Assembly: GCF_014633365.1 (NCBI RefSeq) | Contig: NC_068343.1 | Coordinates: forward strand, 30,659,307 to 30,723,306 | Direction: 5' to 3' | Origin: Diospyros lotus | Lineage: Eukaryota; Streptophyta; Magnoliopsida; Ericales; Ebenaceae | DNA: 64,000 nt | Translations under genes and position numbers: made by a program | In this document: one piece after another, positions 12,454 through 24,132 of the stretch | Layout of the letters: every line of letters begins with the position of its first letter | Numbering within the stretch: position 1 is the stretch's first letter | Notes under the pieces: generated by a model | Databases searched by the model: none | Seen by the model: only the letters and a program-made list of their open reading frames with translations | Told to the model about the DNA's origin: nothing

Positions 12454-14551
12454 AAACGTTCCAGTTATTTCTAGTGAGGGTTTAATAATATGATATATGA
12501 ATGCATGATGCAATAACATGAACAATCACATGCCCTAGTATAACTTCCCAGGCCCACCGGCCCTGCACGGAACCTTAGGCAGAATCCCGACCTACTTTCT
12601 GGATAATTCTAACGTTGTTCCATCATTTTCCCTTGGAGCATTACGGTTACACTATCAGGGCGACATTCCAATCCCATGCACGAGTATCAATATGCCAATA
12701 ATATCATGCCATGCAAAAATCATAATCCATCGATACAACAATACATGTATAAATATGATAGGATGCTCATATAATACATATAACTTAGTCACTTTTATAA
12801 CTATCATGCTCAACATAGGCAAAATACAACATGTATAAGCTTTTGGGAAAAATCACTCACCTTTAGCATGAAGATTGGAATACCTCGAAAAACAAGCACA
12901 GATCGATTTGCGTGCCCGACCTCAATGTTCGTGAGAAACCTCAAAAGTTGCACAAATCACTTAATCTCGGGCACAACAATCCTAGAAATCATATTTATTC
13001 ACAAAAAATCTCAATACCTCAATTTCTTTATTTTCCCTCCATTTTTCTCCCATTTTCCTCTCAAAAATTCCAAATAAATACCTTCATAACTATTTTCTCA
13101 AATAGTTTTCCACAACAATTCATTCTATTCTAAGAACTTCAAAGGAAAATTCTTGAACTTATCTCAAAGCTTCGTTTACACACAAAAATGAGGATGGTCA
13201 TTGTGAAAACTGAGAAATCAGGAAGATAAACACCAAAACTTTGAACACAAACCCCCATTTTTTTAGCAAGGGATGCGCCCTCACGAGCCTAATTTTGATA
13301 TCCCATGCGCCCCCACTCGTGGGGCCCAACTGGCCTATACACTGCACACACCGGTTTTCTTCCTCAGCGAGATTTCGAAAAACCTCTATATTTTGGCTAT
13401 TTCTCCTTCGTTTGAGCTCTGTTTCGCCTCTTGTTTGAATCTATACCTTCCTCTCTTCATCTTTTATAGGATTATAGCTTCAAACGCTTCGATCAAAGCT
13501 ATTTTCTGACTGCTCAAACCCATTTTCTGATGAAGCTCAATTTTTCGTCGCAGCTTTATATCTTCCTCATCTCTCAACGAAAATTGCTCAAATTTCATAG
13601 AAATGATCCTATGGACATAGGAAACAGAAGCCCTTTATTTGTTGCTCTCAATTTTTTCTCTAACGCTTGGATCTAAGAGTTTAATTTTTCACCTCATTCG
13701 GCCATTCCAAAAACCTCCATTAATAGGAAACCCTGAGCCTCCAAACGCTCATGGTTGGTCGATCCAACCTCTCTGAGGCCTCTACCTGCCCCATATCGAT
13801 CCAAAATCCTGGAAGACAACCCCCAAATGACAATTACAGTGGCTTGATTTTTCAGCCACTTTCGACTAAAATTTGGCCATTTCGGTCGATGCCAAGGCTG
13901 ATTGTCGGCCTAGGTGTTGCCCCAAGGTCCCTCAGCCCACTCCCTTGAGTCTTCCGGCACCGAATTCGGTGATGGGAAGGGTGGCCAAAAGCTTGGTCGG
14001 CCATGGTAGCTTTTAAGTTTTGGAAATTGCACTTTTGCCCATTCATTTTGACTTCTTTACATTTTGGCCTTTCCATGAAGCCCCTGAACTTTCTATAACT
14101 TCCATTGATTCCAGAAAAATGTCATTTCGACCTTCCTCAGGTAAATTCGAGAAATTACACTTAGGCCTGAATCTTCATTTTGGCCGTAAACCCTTTTGTT
14201 TCTTCTTGAAACCACGAAAGGGTTGTTCTAGATACTAAATATGAACCTCCTTGGGTTCCATTGACCTCTCGAAAGTCTCATATAATAATTTAATTTTTTA
14301 GCACAAATCATAGCTGTATTTTAGCTGTATTGAAAATCGTTCCTGATCCAATTTCTTTCGATGCCATAAATCATGCCTCGAAATGCTCATCATTATCGTA
14401 TTATTTTTCTTAGATATCTCGATTCCAAGGCATTCCTTGCAGTCGATTCAGTCAATTTTTTAGGTTATTTAGATACCAATTTTCCCTGAAATTTTATTTT
14501 TCTATTAAAACACTTATTCTCAAATAATCCCAATTTCTTGGGTGTTATACA
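12454..14551 (-). mobile_element. Part of a second gypsy LTR fused to the Tekay 5' LTR
   Basis: The segment has the texture of another Tekay-like LTR and ends GGGTGTTATACA at 14551, which on the minus strand is a typical TGTATAACACCC LTR start. It does not match 4262-5360, the part of the 3' LTR it replaces. No 5-bp duplication matching the left flank (ACTCC, 2301-2305) follows it; a CA repeat does. I read it as the product of recombination between two elements, or of a deletion joining two LTRs. Confidence 0.6.
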
Positions 14552-15735
14552 CACACACACACACACATATGAAGAATATTCATTTTGCACAATATATATG
14601 GTTAATATATATGATCTCAATTTGATCAATGATCAATCATATATTCAAGAGAAATTTCTCTTACTTTTATTCAGACAACATTAAATGCAATTTTAGAGAC
14701 TTCGATTTCTGTTCCAACAACAATATTTTTCAAATTTCTAAGACTGTTGCTCGAGTAAAAAGAATACTATTTGAATAACTATGATGAATAGATTTCAATC
14801 TAGGAATATTACTCAATTAAAAAGATTTATTATTCAAGTAAAATGATATTACTCGATTAAAAAGATTTATTACTCAAGTAAAAATGATATTGCTTGATGA
14901 AAGATTTGTTAGTTGATTAATAAATCGAGTATAGAGACTAATACTCTATCCAATAATTTTTACTTGACTAAAACACTTAGTTACCAGATTAAGTATGAAG
15001 ATTCTCAATTAACCTTAACTTCTTAGCTGACTAAATGTTCAAGTACAGAGACTTGACATTTTACTCTTGAATTATTATTCGATTAAAGTTTTTCGTTACT
15101 AGACTAAGATATAACATTACTCAATTACAAGTTGGACTTAGTCAATTAATAATACAAGTACAAAAACTTATAATTTTGTCTCAAATTTATTACTTGATTA
15201 AATACCTGATGTTTTTCCTTAAAGACCTTGAATGAATGTTTACCCATACATTCATTCATTCTCAAGGTATCTAGCTTAACATTTTACTGAGTGTATGATT
15301 TTCATTTATGCATCCTTTTTGAACTAATGTATCATGATTGAGAATAAAATGACTTGATGATTGTTTCCTAAACATCAAGTATGTATTTGAAACACACTTC
15401 CAAATATATTTCTTTAAATCCTTAAATTTACTTTATGTGTTACTCAATAAACACATGGTTAAATACTTAGGATATCATCCAAAGTCATTTGGGTGTACTT
15501 TAAGTGCAACAAGTCATTTGATTACACTTGTAAACTGTTGACACTTAGGTTTATCCTTAAAATCCCGAAGTAACATATTAAAGTTAATCCTAATAGAGAA
15601 AGTTTATTAAAGTTTTGCATTTAAATTCTCATCATCAAAACATCCTAATGGAGAAAGTTTATTAAAGTTTTGCGTTTAAATTCTCATCATTAAAACATAC
15701 TCAAAATCAAACTCAACAAAACTCTACCATTTCCC
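14552..15735 (-). mobile_element. Copia-type LTR remnant, right part
   Basis: A short CA repeat is followed by AT-rich sequence with repeated phrases such as TTACTCAAGTAAAA and ACTCGATTAAAA, typical of SIRE-type copia LTRs. It contains a tandem duplication of about 59 bp around 15588-15700 (two copies of AGAAAGTTTATTAAAGTTTT). Around 15725 a pyrimidine-rich stretch (CCATTTCCCTCCCTT) could be the complement of a polypurine tract. No copia protein follows, so only the LTR survives. Confidence 0.4.
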
Positions 15736-15831
15736 TCCCTTAAGAAAACTACACGATAAGGGTTATTTTGTTTTACTCTTCATAGAAAATTAGAATTAAA
15801 ACTTATGTGTTACCTTTATTAATAAATAAAA

Positions 15832-15849
<18 letters not shown>

Positions 15850-15923
<74 letters not shown>
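15850..15923. repeat. (ATT)n microsatellite
   Basis: An uninterrupted TTA/ATT trinucleotide run of about 74 bp, followed by an A-rich stretch. Confidence 0.95.
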
Positions 15924-16277
15924 TAAAAAACAAATAAATGGCAATGTGGGTCACCATTTTTGAGTCTTTTAAAATAAGAGACATGTTTACAATTTACCCT
16001 TAAAAAGGAGATTCTTAGAAATTGTTTCTCAACTATCTTTGTTTTGGTACTCTTCATGTTAGAAGTATCAAAATTAGATAACACATTATTTGAGGAAATT
16101 GCTCCCTTAATTGGCAATGCTCGAACCAATTAGGTAACACCTTAAATAAAAAGGAAAATGTACTAAAAGCTAAATACACCAATCAAAGTAAAATAACAAA
16201 TAATGGGTAAAAAAAAGAAAAAATAAAAAAATAAAAGAGAGTATCCAAGAAATATCTAAATCATTAGTGTTGTTATC
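15924..16277. other. Unassigned sequence
   Basis: AT-rich sequence between the microsatellite and the TAT-type LTR. One minus-strand ORF of 68 codons (15923-16129) shows no recognisable motif. Nothing else seen. Confidence 0.4.
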
Positions 16278-16897
16278 AAAATATAACTGTTGTTGCACGG
16301 TTACAACAATAAATTTGTAGATGGGAAATTGCCGATGGATGACCCTCGTATGGCTTATCCGAGTGATGGGTGACTCTCTCGGGGTAGAGCAACACTAATG
16401 GATGAATCTCTTAGGGGGGGGGGGGAGCTACAGTGGTGGATGAGTCTCTCAGATAGGTTGAAAGTGATGGATGACCTACTAAAAAGAAAATCAGTTAGGG
16501 GCGCGGGTGACAATCTCCGATGCTTAAGTCAGACCCTCATAGAAGTGAAATGCTTAAAGGCAAAAGGTAAGTATGAGAGTGAGAGATTGCATACCAAATA
16601 AGGGGAAGAGACCCTCTATTTATAGCGATAAGAGGGGCAGTCATGTGTCGAGTAGCCCGATCTGCTCAGCAAGAATCTCAAAAGGGCTTTAACCTAGTCT
16701 TATAGGGGTAGTTTTGACCGATTCTCTCGGAGGTGTTGACGCAAGAATGTGAATATGTGGGCATATGGGTGCAATCGTGGTACCTTGGGTGACCCTCACT
16801 TAGGAGTGTGTGCGAGCGCGGGTAATGACGTGGGCGCGGGTAGAGGCATGAGCTGGTGAACGAGTGTGCAGGCGCGTGCGTGGGGCAATGCGTAAGC
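16278..16897 (-). repeat. TAT-type gypsy 3' LTR, first fragment
   Basis: The start (GCACGGTTACAACAATAAAT) parallels 38384 onward, and the stretch from 16702 (GTTTTGACCGATTCTCTCGG) parallels 37799 onward, so this is an LTR of the same family as the copy near 37799-38700. It is split here by a solo LTR at 16898 and continues at 18671. It includes the direct-repeat-like GGATGA phrases around 16340-16470 and a run of ten or more G near 16414. Confidence 0.6.
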
Positions 16898-18670
16898 TGA
16901 TTGATGCTCAAAAATACCAAAAATTTGTTATATTTTTATTGCCTCTTAATTCATTTAAAGAGTTAAAACATCAAAAATACTTGTTTGCAGGCCCAAAGGA
17001 AGAAAAATAGTCAAAGGATGAAATGAACCATCAACTACATGATCAAATGGATTCAAATGAGGATAAGAAGAAGAAGCCAAGAAATGAAGTAATTCGGATG
17101 TTAAGTATGATAGTTAATTCATTCGGATAAAGTTAGATCATTCGAATGAATGTTAGAGAAGGCTATCGCATTCAGATGGAAGCTATCACATGAAGCTGTT
17201 GAAGAATTCATTTGAATGAAGGAAAATATTAAAGAAGACATTCGGATGAAAATATCGTATGAAAATGCTGAAGACACATTCGTATAGGGTGAGTAATTCG
17301 AATGTATTGGAGAAGAATGAGAAGACATTTGGATGATTAGAAGAAACCCAAGAACAAAATCCAAAATTCATTCGAATGGATTTAGTGTTGTATTCAAATG
17401 ACTGAAGAAAAGAAGGAAGAAAATGTACAACAAGTCGAATTCATTCGAATGACAGTGATAAATTCAAAGAATTCAAAGAAGACATTCGAATGTGTCGACA
17501 CACATTCGAATGAAAACCTGAAGACTCTCTGACATGCACAAATGAATGCAGTGGCTCTAAGGTAAATACAACCAACTTTTGAGCAGCGTTCCACCACCAA
17601 GTGGTCCAATCCTCCATGTGCGACAAGCTTAAAAGGAGCCAATAGTCCTCAGAATCAAGGAGAGAATCCCCATTCGCCTTTTAACCAAAATAAAGGGACA
17701 AGAGCACTTTTCACGCTGTTTACTTTCATGCACATTTTCATTATGTAACTTTCATTCACTATTAATTTCAATTTCAGTATTTACATTCTAGCAATTTAAT
17801 TTCTATTTAATTTCTATCTCGTTAAATTCTGCAACTTAGTTTCTACTTTGATCCCTATCTCTTTCATTTTTCTTTGGAGATGTGTGGTTAAGCTTAAACT
17901 TAGGCCAAGGCAAGGATTGTGTCCAATGCCACTGTTTGCCCAAGAGAGCCGAACTTCGATTAAATTAACAGAATGCTTATTTGAGTTGAGAATTGTGTGT
18001 GTATTGAATCTTTGGGTTTGGATTGAAACATAAGCCTAATTTAGAGTCTCCATGTCATGCATGGAGGTTACTTAAACTGGAAATGCTTTCATACTCAAGC
18101 TAGAATGATTAATCTATGATCCAATTTATGGTGGTTGCTTAATTTAGACTCTCTCATTCCATGTATGGAGAGTACTTAACCTAAAACTATCATGACCTTG
18201 AGTTGTGGTTACTTACCAGATCTCAAATGTGTGTTAATCTGTATTTCAATTTATGATAGTTGCTTAATCCAGACTCTCTCATGCCATGTATGGAGAGTGC
18301 TTAACTTAGAACTATTATCATTTTGGGATATAGTTAACTACATAACCTTAATTTAAATCAGTTGATGTTAATATTTTTGATATCTCTTTGGTAAATCAGT
18401 GGGCTAGTACAAAAATTGCCTTATCCCAAGATTTGTCCATCCACAATCTCGCTTAGTTGAATTTTTGCATTTAAACCATTTTAGAAAACATTTATCAAAT
18501 GCTCTGTGATTTTTGTTTTCATCCATAAATAATCTTCCTGTGAATCGACTTGGACCTACCCAGAAAATTAAATTGTGATACAGCGCACACTCGTACACTA
18601 GCGAGTATAAACGCCTTGTGCTTGCATGCTTGTTTCTTTTATTTGTTTGTTTGAATTAATGGCATAAGGT
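16898..18670 (+). mobile_element. Athila-type solo LTR, plus strand
   Basis: It begins TGATTGATGCTC after TAAGC (16893-16897), and TAAGC recurs at 18671-18675. Its right part (18500-18612), read in reverse, parallels 18910-19020 of the Athila-type LTR (the shared phrase TTTATACTCGC then AGTGTACGAGTG), so the family is the same but the orientation is opposite. The right end is uncertain by a few bases because the expected terminal CA lies at 18663-18664. No internal domain remains. It carries an array of ATTCGAAT palindromes and three variants of a TATGGAGAGT block. Confidence 0.65.
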
Positions 18671-18834
18671 TAAGCACAGCACAAGCGTGCAGGCACACTG
18701 GAGGATGCGCGCGGGCACAACTGCGTGTGGCTGTGAGGCCACTCGTGGTAAGGTCTAGCACCCTCGAGTGAGTGCCACTTGGGGGTGCTCACCCCCGAGA
18801 GACCCCACTCGAGGGTGGCAAAGATGGGGGTGCT
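18671..18834 (-). repeat. TAT-type gypsy LTR, second fragment
   Basis: Resumes the TAT-type LTR (GTGCAGGC, then the CCCCGAGAG and CTCGAGGGTGG phrases), matching 37985-38150 with substitutions. Its last five bases, GTGCT (18830-18834), are the target duplication of the Athila-type element. Confidence 0.7.
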
Positions 18835-20926
18835 TGACTGCACTCTCACCCTGCAATTAAAACACAATAAAAACAAATCATAATAAAACTTTTATATTTT
18901 TTTTATTTTAGTGAGAGGTTTATACTCGCCAGTGTACGAGTGCAGTTGTAGTCCAAATTTATATTTATATTTTCTGGATGAATCCAGGTCGTCCACTGAG
19001 AGATTTATTTATGGCAAAAGAAAAAGAATGTCACACACACGCACACGCATTTGGACAAATTGACAACAAGATTTTTTATGGTTTTGTTTTTAGACAACAG
19101 ATACTAGAAAATAAAGTAAGGCAAAAATTAAAATAAACATTAAACGTAAAAATATGAATTTGGATAGTGCTTGAGTTAAGACAATTTCAGTATCAACCCG
19201 TTGATTCCCAAATTTTAGCATAAAAGATTAGCAACATTAATTTAATTTCAGATATGAGGGTTTGTTATTAAATGCAATTAGAGATGATGATAGTTCTAGG
19301 TTAAGCAATCCCCATACATGATATGCGGGATTCTAATTTAAGCAACCACCATAAATCCAATTGCAATTAATACACAAAACAACTAAATTAATCATCCGGA
19401 TTTGGGTATGATAGCGTTTCCAGTTCTAGTAACTCTCATACATGGCATGAAAGCTCTAAGTTAGGCTTACGCTCCAATCCAAACCTAGTGATTTTTTAAT
19501 AATTAATACACACTCATACTGAAATTTAAATTAATATTACTTATTTAAAGCGCAACTTTCTTTGGGAATCATTGGCATTGGACACTGTCCTTGCCTTAAC
19601 CCAAGATTAGATTTAACTACTCATTTTTATTTGAAAGTTAATTGACATAAATTTAAATGACGTAATTTAAATAACAGAATTTAAATGACAAGAAATTTAA
19701 AGACATAAACTAACCGGCCATTTAGGCGGTGAATAATTAAATGACAAGAATTAAAATTGCAGAAATTTAAAAGCACAAATTAACCGGCCATTTAGGCGGT
19801 GAATAATTAAATGACAAGAATTAAAATTGCAGAAATTTAAAGGCACAAATTAACCGGCCATTTAGGCGGTGAATAATAAAGTAATAATAAATGACATAAG
19901 AATTTAAAAGAAGAAAGAAAAAAAGTAAGATTATAAGAGAAAGTACTAAAGAAAATGAGAAAGAACAAGAACAATTCTCAAAGAGAGAATTATAAGGAAA
20001 CAACTAAACTTTTATTCAAGAATAATAATCACACTTACAAATGCAATCAAGTGAGCTATTTATAGGCCACAAGATGCAATACAAACCACACAATTTCAAT
20101 TATTCAATTAGACATAATTATATCTAATGGGCACTCACACACTTAAAGTTAAATGGATTTTAGCTATAATACACACCTAATATTAAATGGATTTTAGCTA
20201 AAATACATACCTAATAAAGCACTCATAAAGTTAAATGGATTTTAGCTATAACATCCACCTAATAGTTAAATGGATTTTAGCTAAAAAACACACCTAATAA
20301 AGCTCTCACATAAAAAATAAAAATAGATTTCTATAAATTGGTTTTTAATCTTCATTAGGATTAAAAATAATCCTTGGGCCTTCTCAAAATAATATTTTCC
20401 ATGGGTTGTTCAAATTGGGCCTTAATTCTTCATGGGCTTGAATTCTTCATGGACTTGATTTCTTCATGGATTTGATTTCTTCATGGATTTAAATTCTTCA
20501 TGGGCTTGATTTCTTCATGGGTTTGATTTCTTCATGAATTTGAATTCTTCATGGACTTTAAGTCTTCATGGGCTTGAATTCTTCATGCCTAAAAAAAAAA
20601 TAAAAAATAATAATAATAATTTAATGTTATTAATAAATTATATATTATATATATGTATTACACATGGCACATATATATATTAGATTATATTATATATATA
20701 TATATATATTACATGCATGCATATAATGATGTATATGTATTATATATAATTTTATATATTATTATTATTATTATTAAATTTTACTTTAAAATTTCATTTC
20801 ATTCATTTTTCAATTTAAACTTGCATATAACCATAAAATATATATTAATATCTAATTTAAACCATTTTTAAGATCAAAAGAAGGGTATAATTATAACAAA
20901 ATTTTTACAAAATTAACCACTAATCA
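18835..20926 (-). repeat. 3' LTR of the Athila-type element
   Basis: 2092 bp. It contains a 70-bp tandem repeat (units starting TAACCGGCCATTTAGGCGGT at 19711, 19781 and 19851), a block of TTAAATGGATTTTAGCTA units near 20145-20290 and a run of TTCTTCATGG units at 20429-20590. The second block has extra units compared with the other LTR. The minus-strand polypurine tract (AAGTTGGGGGGTA) lies just inside, at 20927-20939. Confidence 0.9.
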
Positions 20927-20939
20927 TACCCCCCAACTT
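20927..20939 (-). other. Polypurine tract of the Athila-type element
   Basis: The minus strand reads AAGTTGGGGGGTA, directly abutting the 3' LTR start TGATTAG. Near-copies of the same motif occur at about 22361-22375 and 24594-24608 inside the element. Confidence 0.75.
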
Positions 20940-22758
20940 AAACATTGCTAGTCCCTTAGCAATCAGATTATACACATGCCAAGCTTTAATAACTGTATGA
21001 ATGTAAAAATTTTAAATTCGAAACCGAAATGCATAAAATTGAATAAATAATTTAGCATTCTAAATCAGATTTTTGGTTAAAGGTCATATAATCTTAGGAA
21101 TGGAAATTAGGATAACCAACACACAGACTTACTCCCTCGAAGTTTTGACTTCAAATCTTACTATGGATTTTCTCTCCAATAAAAAGGATTCCTCAGGTGT
21201 ACACACAAGGGGGTGCACCGTTATAAGAGTAAATGCAGAACAAGTTCAAAACTCGGTGCCATCCCAAATACAAGGAACGTATTTTCATGAAAGAACAGGG
21301 AAATTGACATAGCTTCATGATTGGAATAATGCTCTAGACGAGTAACTTCTGAATTTAAACATGATTCCCTACTCCAAACTCGAATTCTGAGATCACATGA
21401 TTTATAGCATCAACAGGGACCAGACTGGTTGTAATGGGGCTATAAGGTTAATACGAGTTGTCAAAGAAAATGTAGAGTGTGCAAAGGGTGTGTCGGGATT
21501 TTTTTTTTTTTTTTTTTTTAGCATTTATTTTGAAACAGTTATGCTGAATAGCTAAGAGAATTTGCCCTTTTTTTTTTTTTTCTTTTTCTTCTTTTTTTTT
21601 CTCTTTTTTTTTTCTTTTTCTCTTTAAATATGAAAATAGAAAGACAGATTAATTCCCAAAATCACACCAGGTTGGATAAAATTCATATGGTTATGGGTTA
21701 ACCGAGAGTAACGAAAGAAATTGTACTACAAATGGCTCAAATGGGATAGCAAGGGAGGTTAATTTAAAGAAAGAAAAAGGTTTAATAGGCTCAAACTGAA
21801 AGAAATTGATCTCCCTATCATGGTTCTCAGTCATCTAAGTCAAAGTTTGAAACCAGTCAAATTCATCCGCTATCATACTAGACATTCAAAGCGAATTGAT
21901 ATTTTGAAGCCATTGAAAAGATAAGATAAATAAGAGAGCATATTTAGAGTAAGTGTTATTTCACTCAGAATTAATGGTTATTAGGCTCAAACACTTACTT
22001 GGGTAATAGTCTCCACTTCTGTTGAGGGATCATACAATGTACTAATCAGCTAATTACTGTTACCTTTGACTTTATGACCGATAACCAATTTTTAAATTTT
22101 GAATCCCCGATGAATGCAAATTACTTATTCTCATGCATAAACGTTTTCAAATAAGAAATCAATGCATCCATGTTTCGTATTGCAAACTTAACCGGCTATC
22201 AGTGCATAACTTTAAAGCTTTAGGAATAGCATTATTTAAAACACAATTTTTTTTTTTTTTTATAAGAGCAGATAAAGATAATCAATTCCCACAAGACAAC
22301 AAACTAGCAATAGCAAACTCACAGTTAAATATGAACCAAATAATTCATGACTAAACCTTACACCCCCCAACTTGAATTGCAGTAATAAATCAGGGTTGTT
22401 AGGAATACCTGTAACTCCACAAGTCCATAGATTTGCTGTGAACTGCTAAAACTTAAACAACAAATGAACACACCATATATATATATATTTATATTTTCAC
22501 ACCAAAATAAAAATTTCATGCAAGTCATAAGATAAGCAAAATGCGTCTCAAGAGTACAAAAAGTACTCCTTACTCAGCCACCTTATCATAGACTTTGCTA
22601 ACAACATTCCACAGTTTTGTTTTTTTGTTTTTTTTTTTTTGTTTTTTTGTTTTTAAAGAACACAACCAAGAAAAATCCTGCAAGGTGTACAATAACTAGA
22701 TGCGTCTCAAGAGTACAAAAAGTACTCCTTACTCAGCCATCTTAATAAAGAGCATTTC
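20940..22758 (-). other. Non-coding internal 3' region of the Athila-type element
   Basis: No convincing coding region. It contains long T runs on the plus strand (21500-21625, 22245-22262, 22618-22660), a second polypurine-like motif near 22361 and two 44-bp direct copies of a motif also found in the cysteine-rich ORF (22541-22584 and 22701-22744). Confidence 0.6.
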
Positions 22759-23419
22759 TCACAGTGATAAATCTAAATTAATCGGACCCCTTTGGCGCTT
22801 GTTACTAATTGCCTTAGACCAGTCTATCCGAGGCTCATGAGGATCGTACTGTGGAACATAAGCATGTAATTTCTCTAGCAGCTTATCAATGGTGGATGCA
22901 GAAATGAGAATCTTTCTTGCTGAACGAGAAATGAACTGTTGATCCACAGCCTGATCAAGAAAAGAGAGTAACCCATCGAAAAAATGGTTAACATTTAAAA
23001 GTCCAATGGGTTTGGTATGGAGATTACTCTTGGCCCAGGAGATTATACAAAAGATTTCTTCAAGTGTTCCAAAACCTCCTGGTAAAGCAATGAAGGCATC
23101 TGACTGATAAATCTTACAAGCCATGCGCTCAGACATAGAAGTCGTTTCTATAAGTTGACCGCGTGTAATCCCGGAAATATGTGGTTCAGCTAAAGGGATT
23201 GGCATTACACCTACCACAGATGAATTTCCAAGATGTACAGCTTGTGAAACATAACCATTCAATCCACGACTCCCCCCCCCATATACCAAATTAATTTTTT
23301 TTCTCTCCTAATTTTTTACCAAGTTCGCTCGCTGCAAGTGCGTAACAAATATCGCTCCCAAGTTGAGAGCCACAAAGTACACATATGGTATTGATTCGAC
23401 GAACTAACTGGCCTTCCAT
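22759..23419 (-). pseudogene. LOG: Captured intronless LOG-type cytokinin phosphoribohydrolase, one frameshift
   Basis: LOG enzymes release active cytokinin bases from their riboside 5'-monophosphates. The start ATG at 23417-23419 opens a frame with the family's N-terminal signature (TICVLCGS) that runs about 40 codons to an A-run (23295-23302 on the plus strand). One extra base there shifts the frame into TAA. The next frame continues unbroken for 176 codons to the TGA at 22759. It contains VYGGG, an SER motif with the substrate-site Arg, and the hallmark PGGFGTLEE (near 23057-23083). The summed length of about 220 residues matches normal LOG proteins, so the sequence is essentially full-length. 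Plant LOG genes normally have several introns and none is seen here, implying capture from an mRNA. The homopolymer frameshift could also be a sequencing error or allelic. Confidence 0.85.
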
Positions 23420-23586
23420 GTTTGTTCCTTTTGTATGTCCTGAAAAGAAGTTTGGCTATCAAAAGTAGCTATACAACAATTCAACAAGAAATAAATACAA
23501 ACAAAAATCATGCGTATGTATAAGTAGTTGTGATTGTGGCTCACATCTTCCTCTGGTTTTACGTCCAGAAACGGCTTAAACACTTT
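23420..23586 (-). other. Spacer between the cysteine-rich ORF and the LOG-like sequence
   Basis: 167 bp with no recognised splice pair or ORF. The two coding sequences lie in the same orientation, the cysteine-rich ORF upstream, so one element transcript could cover both. Confidence 0.5.
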
Positions 23587-24132
23587 CTATGAAGCGGGGA
23601 TAAGCTTCCCATCCAATTTTCTTATAGATTGGCAAACAGGGTCGTTTTTAGTCAAATTCCCAAGACTATAGCGTTGGTGGTCACTTCTGAACTGGGTCCA
23701 TAAAGCAAGAAGTTCTCTTTGCACTATTCCACATGGATGCGTCTCAAGAGTCAATCGGATATCATCCAGAGACTCCTTACTCAGTCCATCCTTTATGAAA
23801 CTAATTTTATCTTCTCGATTTATGGACGTAAACCCCACAGATTTGCATCGTGTGTTACAGGTCCATCGAGCACATTTGTAACAACCATTCACTCTTTTTG
23901 CTCTTCTTTTCTTCGCAAAACTACTCTTCCCTAAGCCTGGAAAATGCTTAAAACTAGGTGAAGTTTCACCAGCTAATCGAACTTTTGCTTCGATCAGCCA
24001 ACGAATATCTTCAGGGATGTTATTAAGCATCAACAACCTAAGTCTTTCACACCTAGCAACATAAATTTTTTTCAAATCATTCTGCGGGAGAGATGGATAG
24101 TACTTGTGAATTTTTGAGAGATAAAGATCCAT
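23587..24132 (-). CDS. Carlavirus-type cysteine-rich nucleic-acid-binding protein homologue
   Basis: Intact 181-codon ORF. Residues about 65-80 are a basic patch (KSSFAKKRRAKR) followed directly by a compact cysteine cluster, CYKCARWTCNTRC, then a region ending FIKDG. Basic Arg/Lys patch, C-x2-C cluster and FI-x-x-G in this order is the arrangement I know from the small 3'-proximal nucleic-acid-binding proteins of carlaviruses and relatives (Betaflexiviridae). Those act as RNA-silencing suppressors, and at least one reprogrammes host transcription. This protein is longer than the usual 95-130 residues because of N- and C-terminal extensions. The assignment is motif recognition only; an unrelated host zinc-finger protein is possible. 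No methyltransferase, helicase or polymerase of a virus is nearby. It lies between gag and LOG in the same orientation. Confidence 0.55.
   Translation of the reverse strand: MDLYLSKIHKYYPSLPQNDLKKIYVARCERLRLLMLNNIPEDIRWLIEAKVRLAGETSPSFKHFPGLGKSSFAKKRRAKRVNGCYKCARWTCNTRCKSVGFTSINREDKISFIKDGLSKESLDDIRLTLETHPCGIVQRELLALWTQFRSDHQRYSLGNLTKNDPVCQSIRKLDGKLIPAS

Noticed and set aside
17090..17520. CRISPR-like or regularly spaced array
   Set aside because: Spacing is irregular, the genome is a plant nuclear genome and there are no cas genes; it is a palindrome-rich LTR segment.
19821..20003. 60-codon ORF repeated at 27261-27443
   Set aside because: Both copies are LTR sequence of the Athila-type element; low-complexity peptide.
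22759..23419. An active host LOG gene
   Set aside because: Located between gag-like and LTR sequence of a retroelement, lacks introns and has a frameshift, so I treat it as captured.
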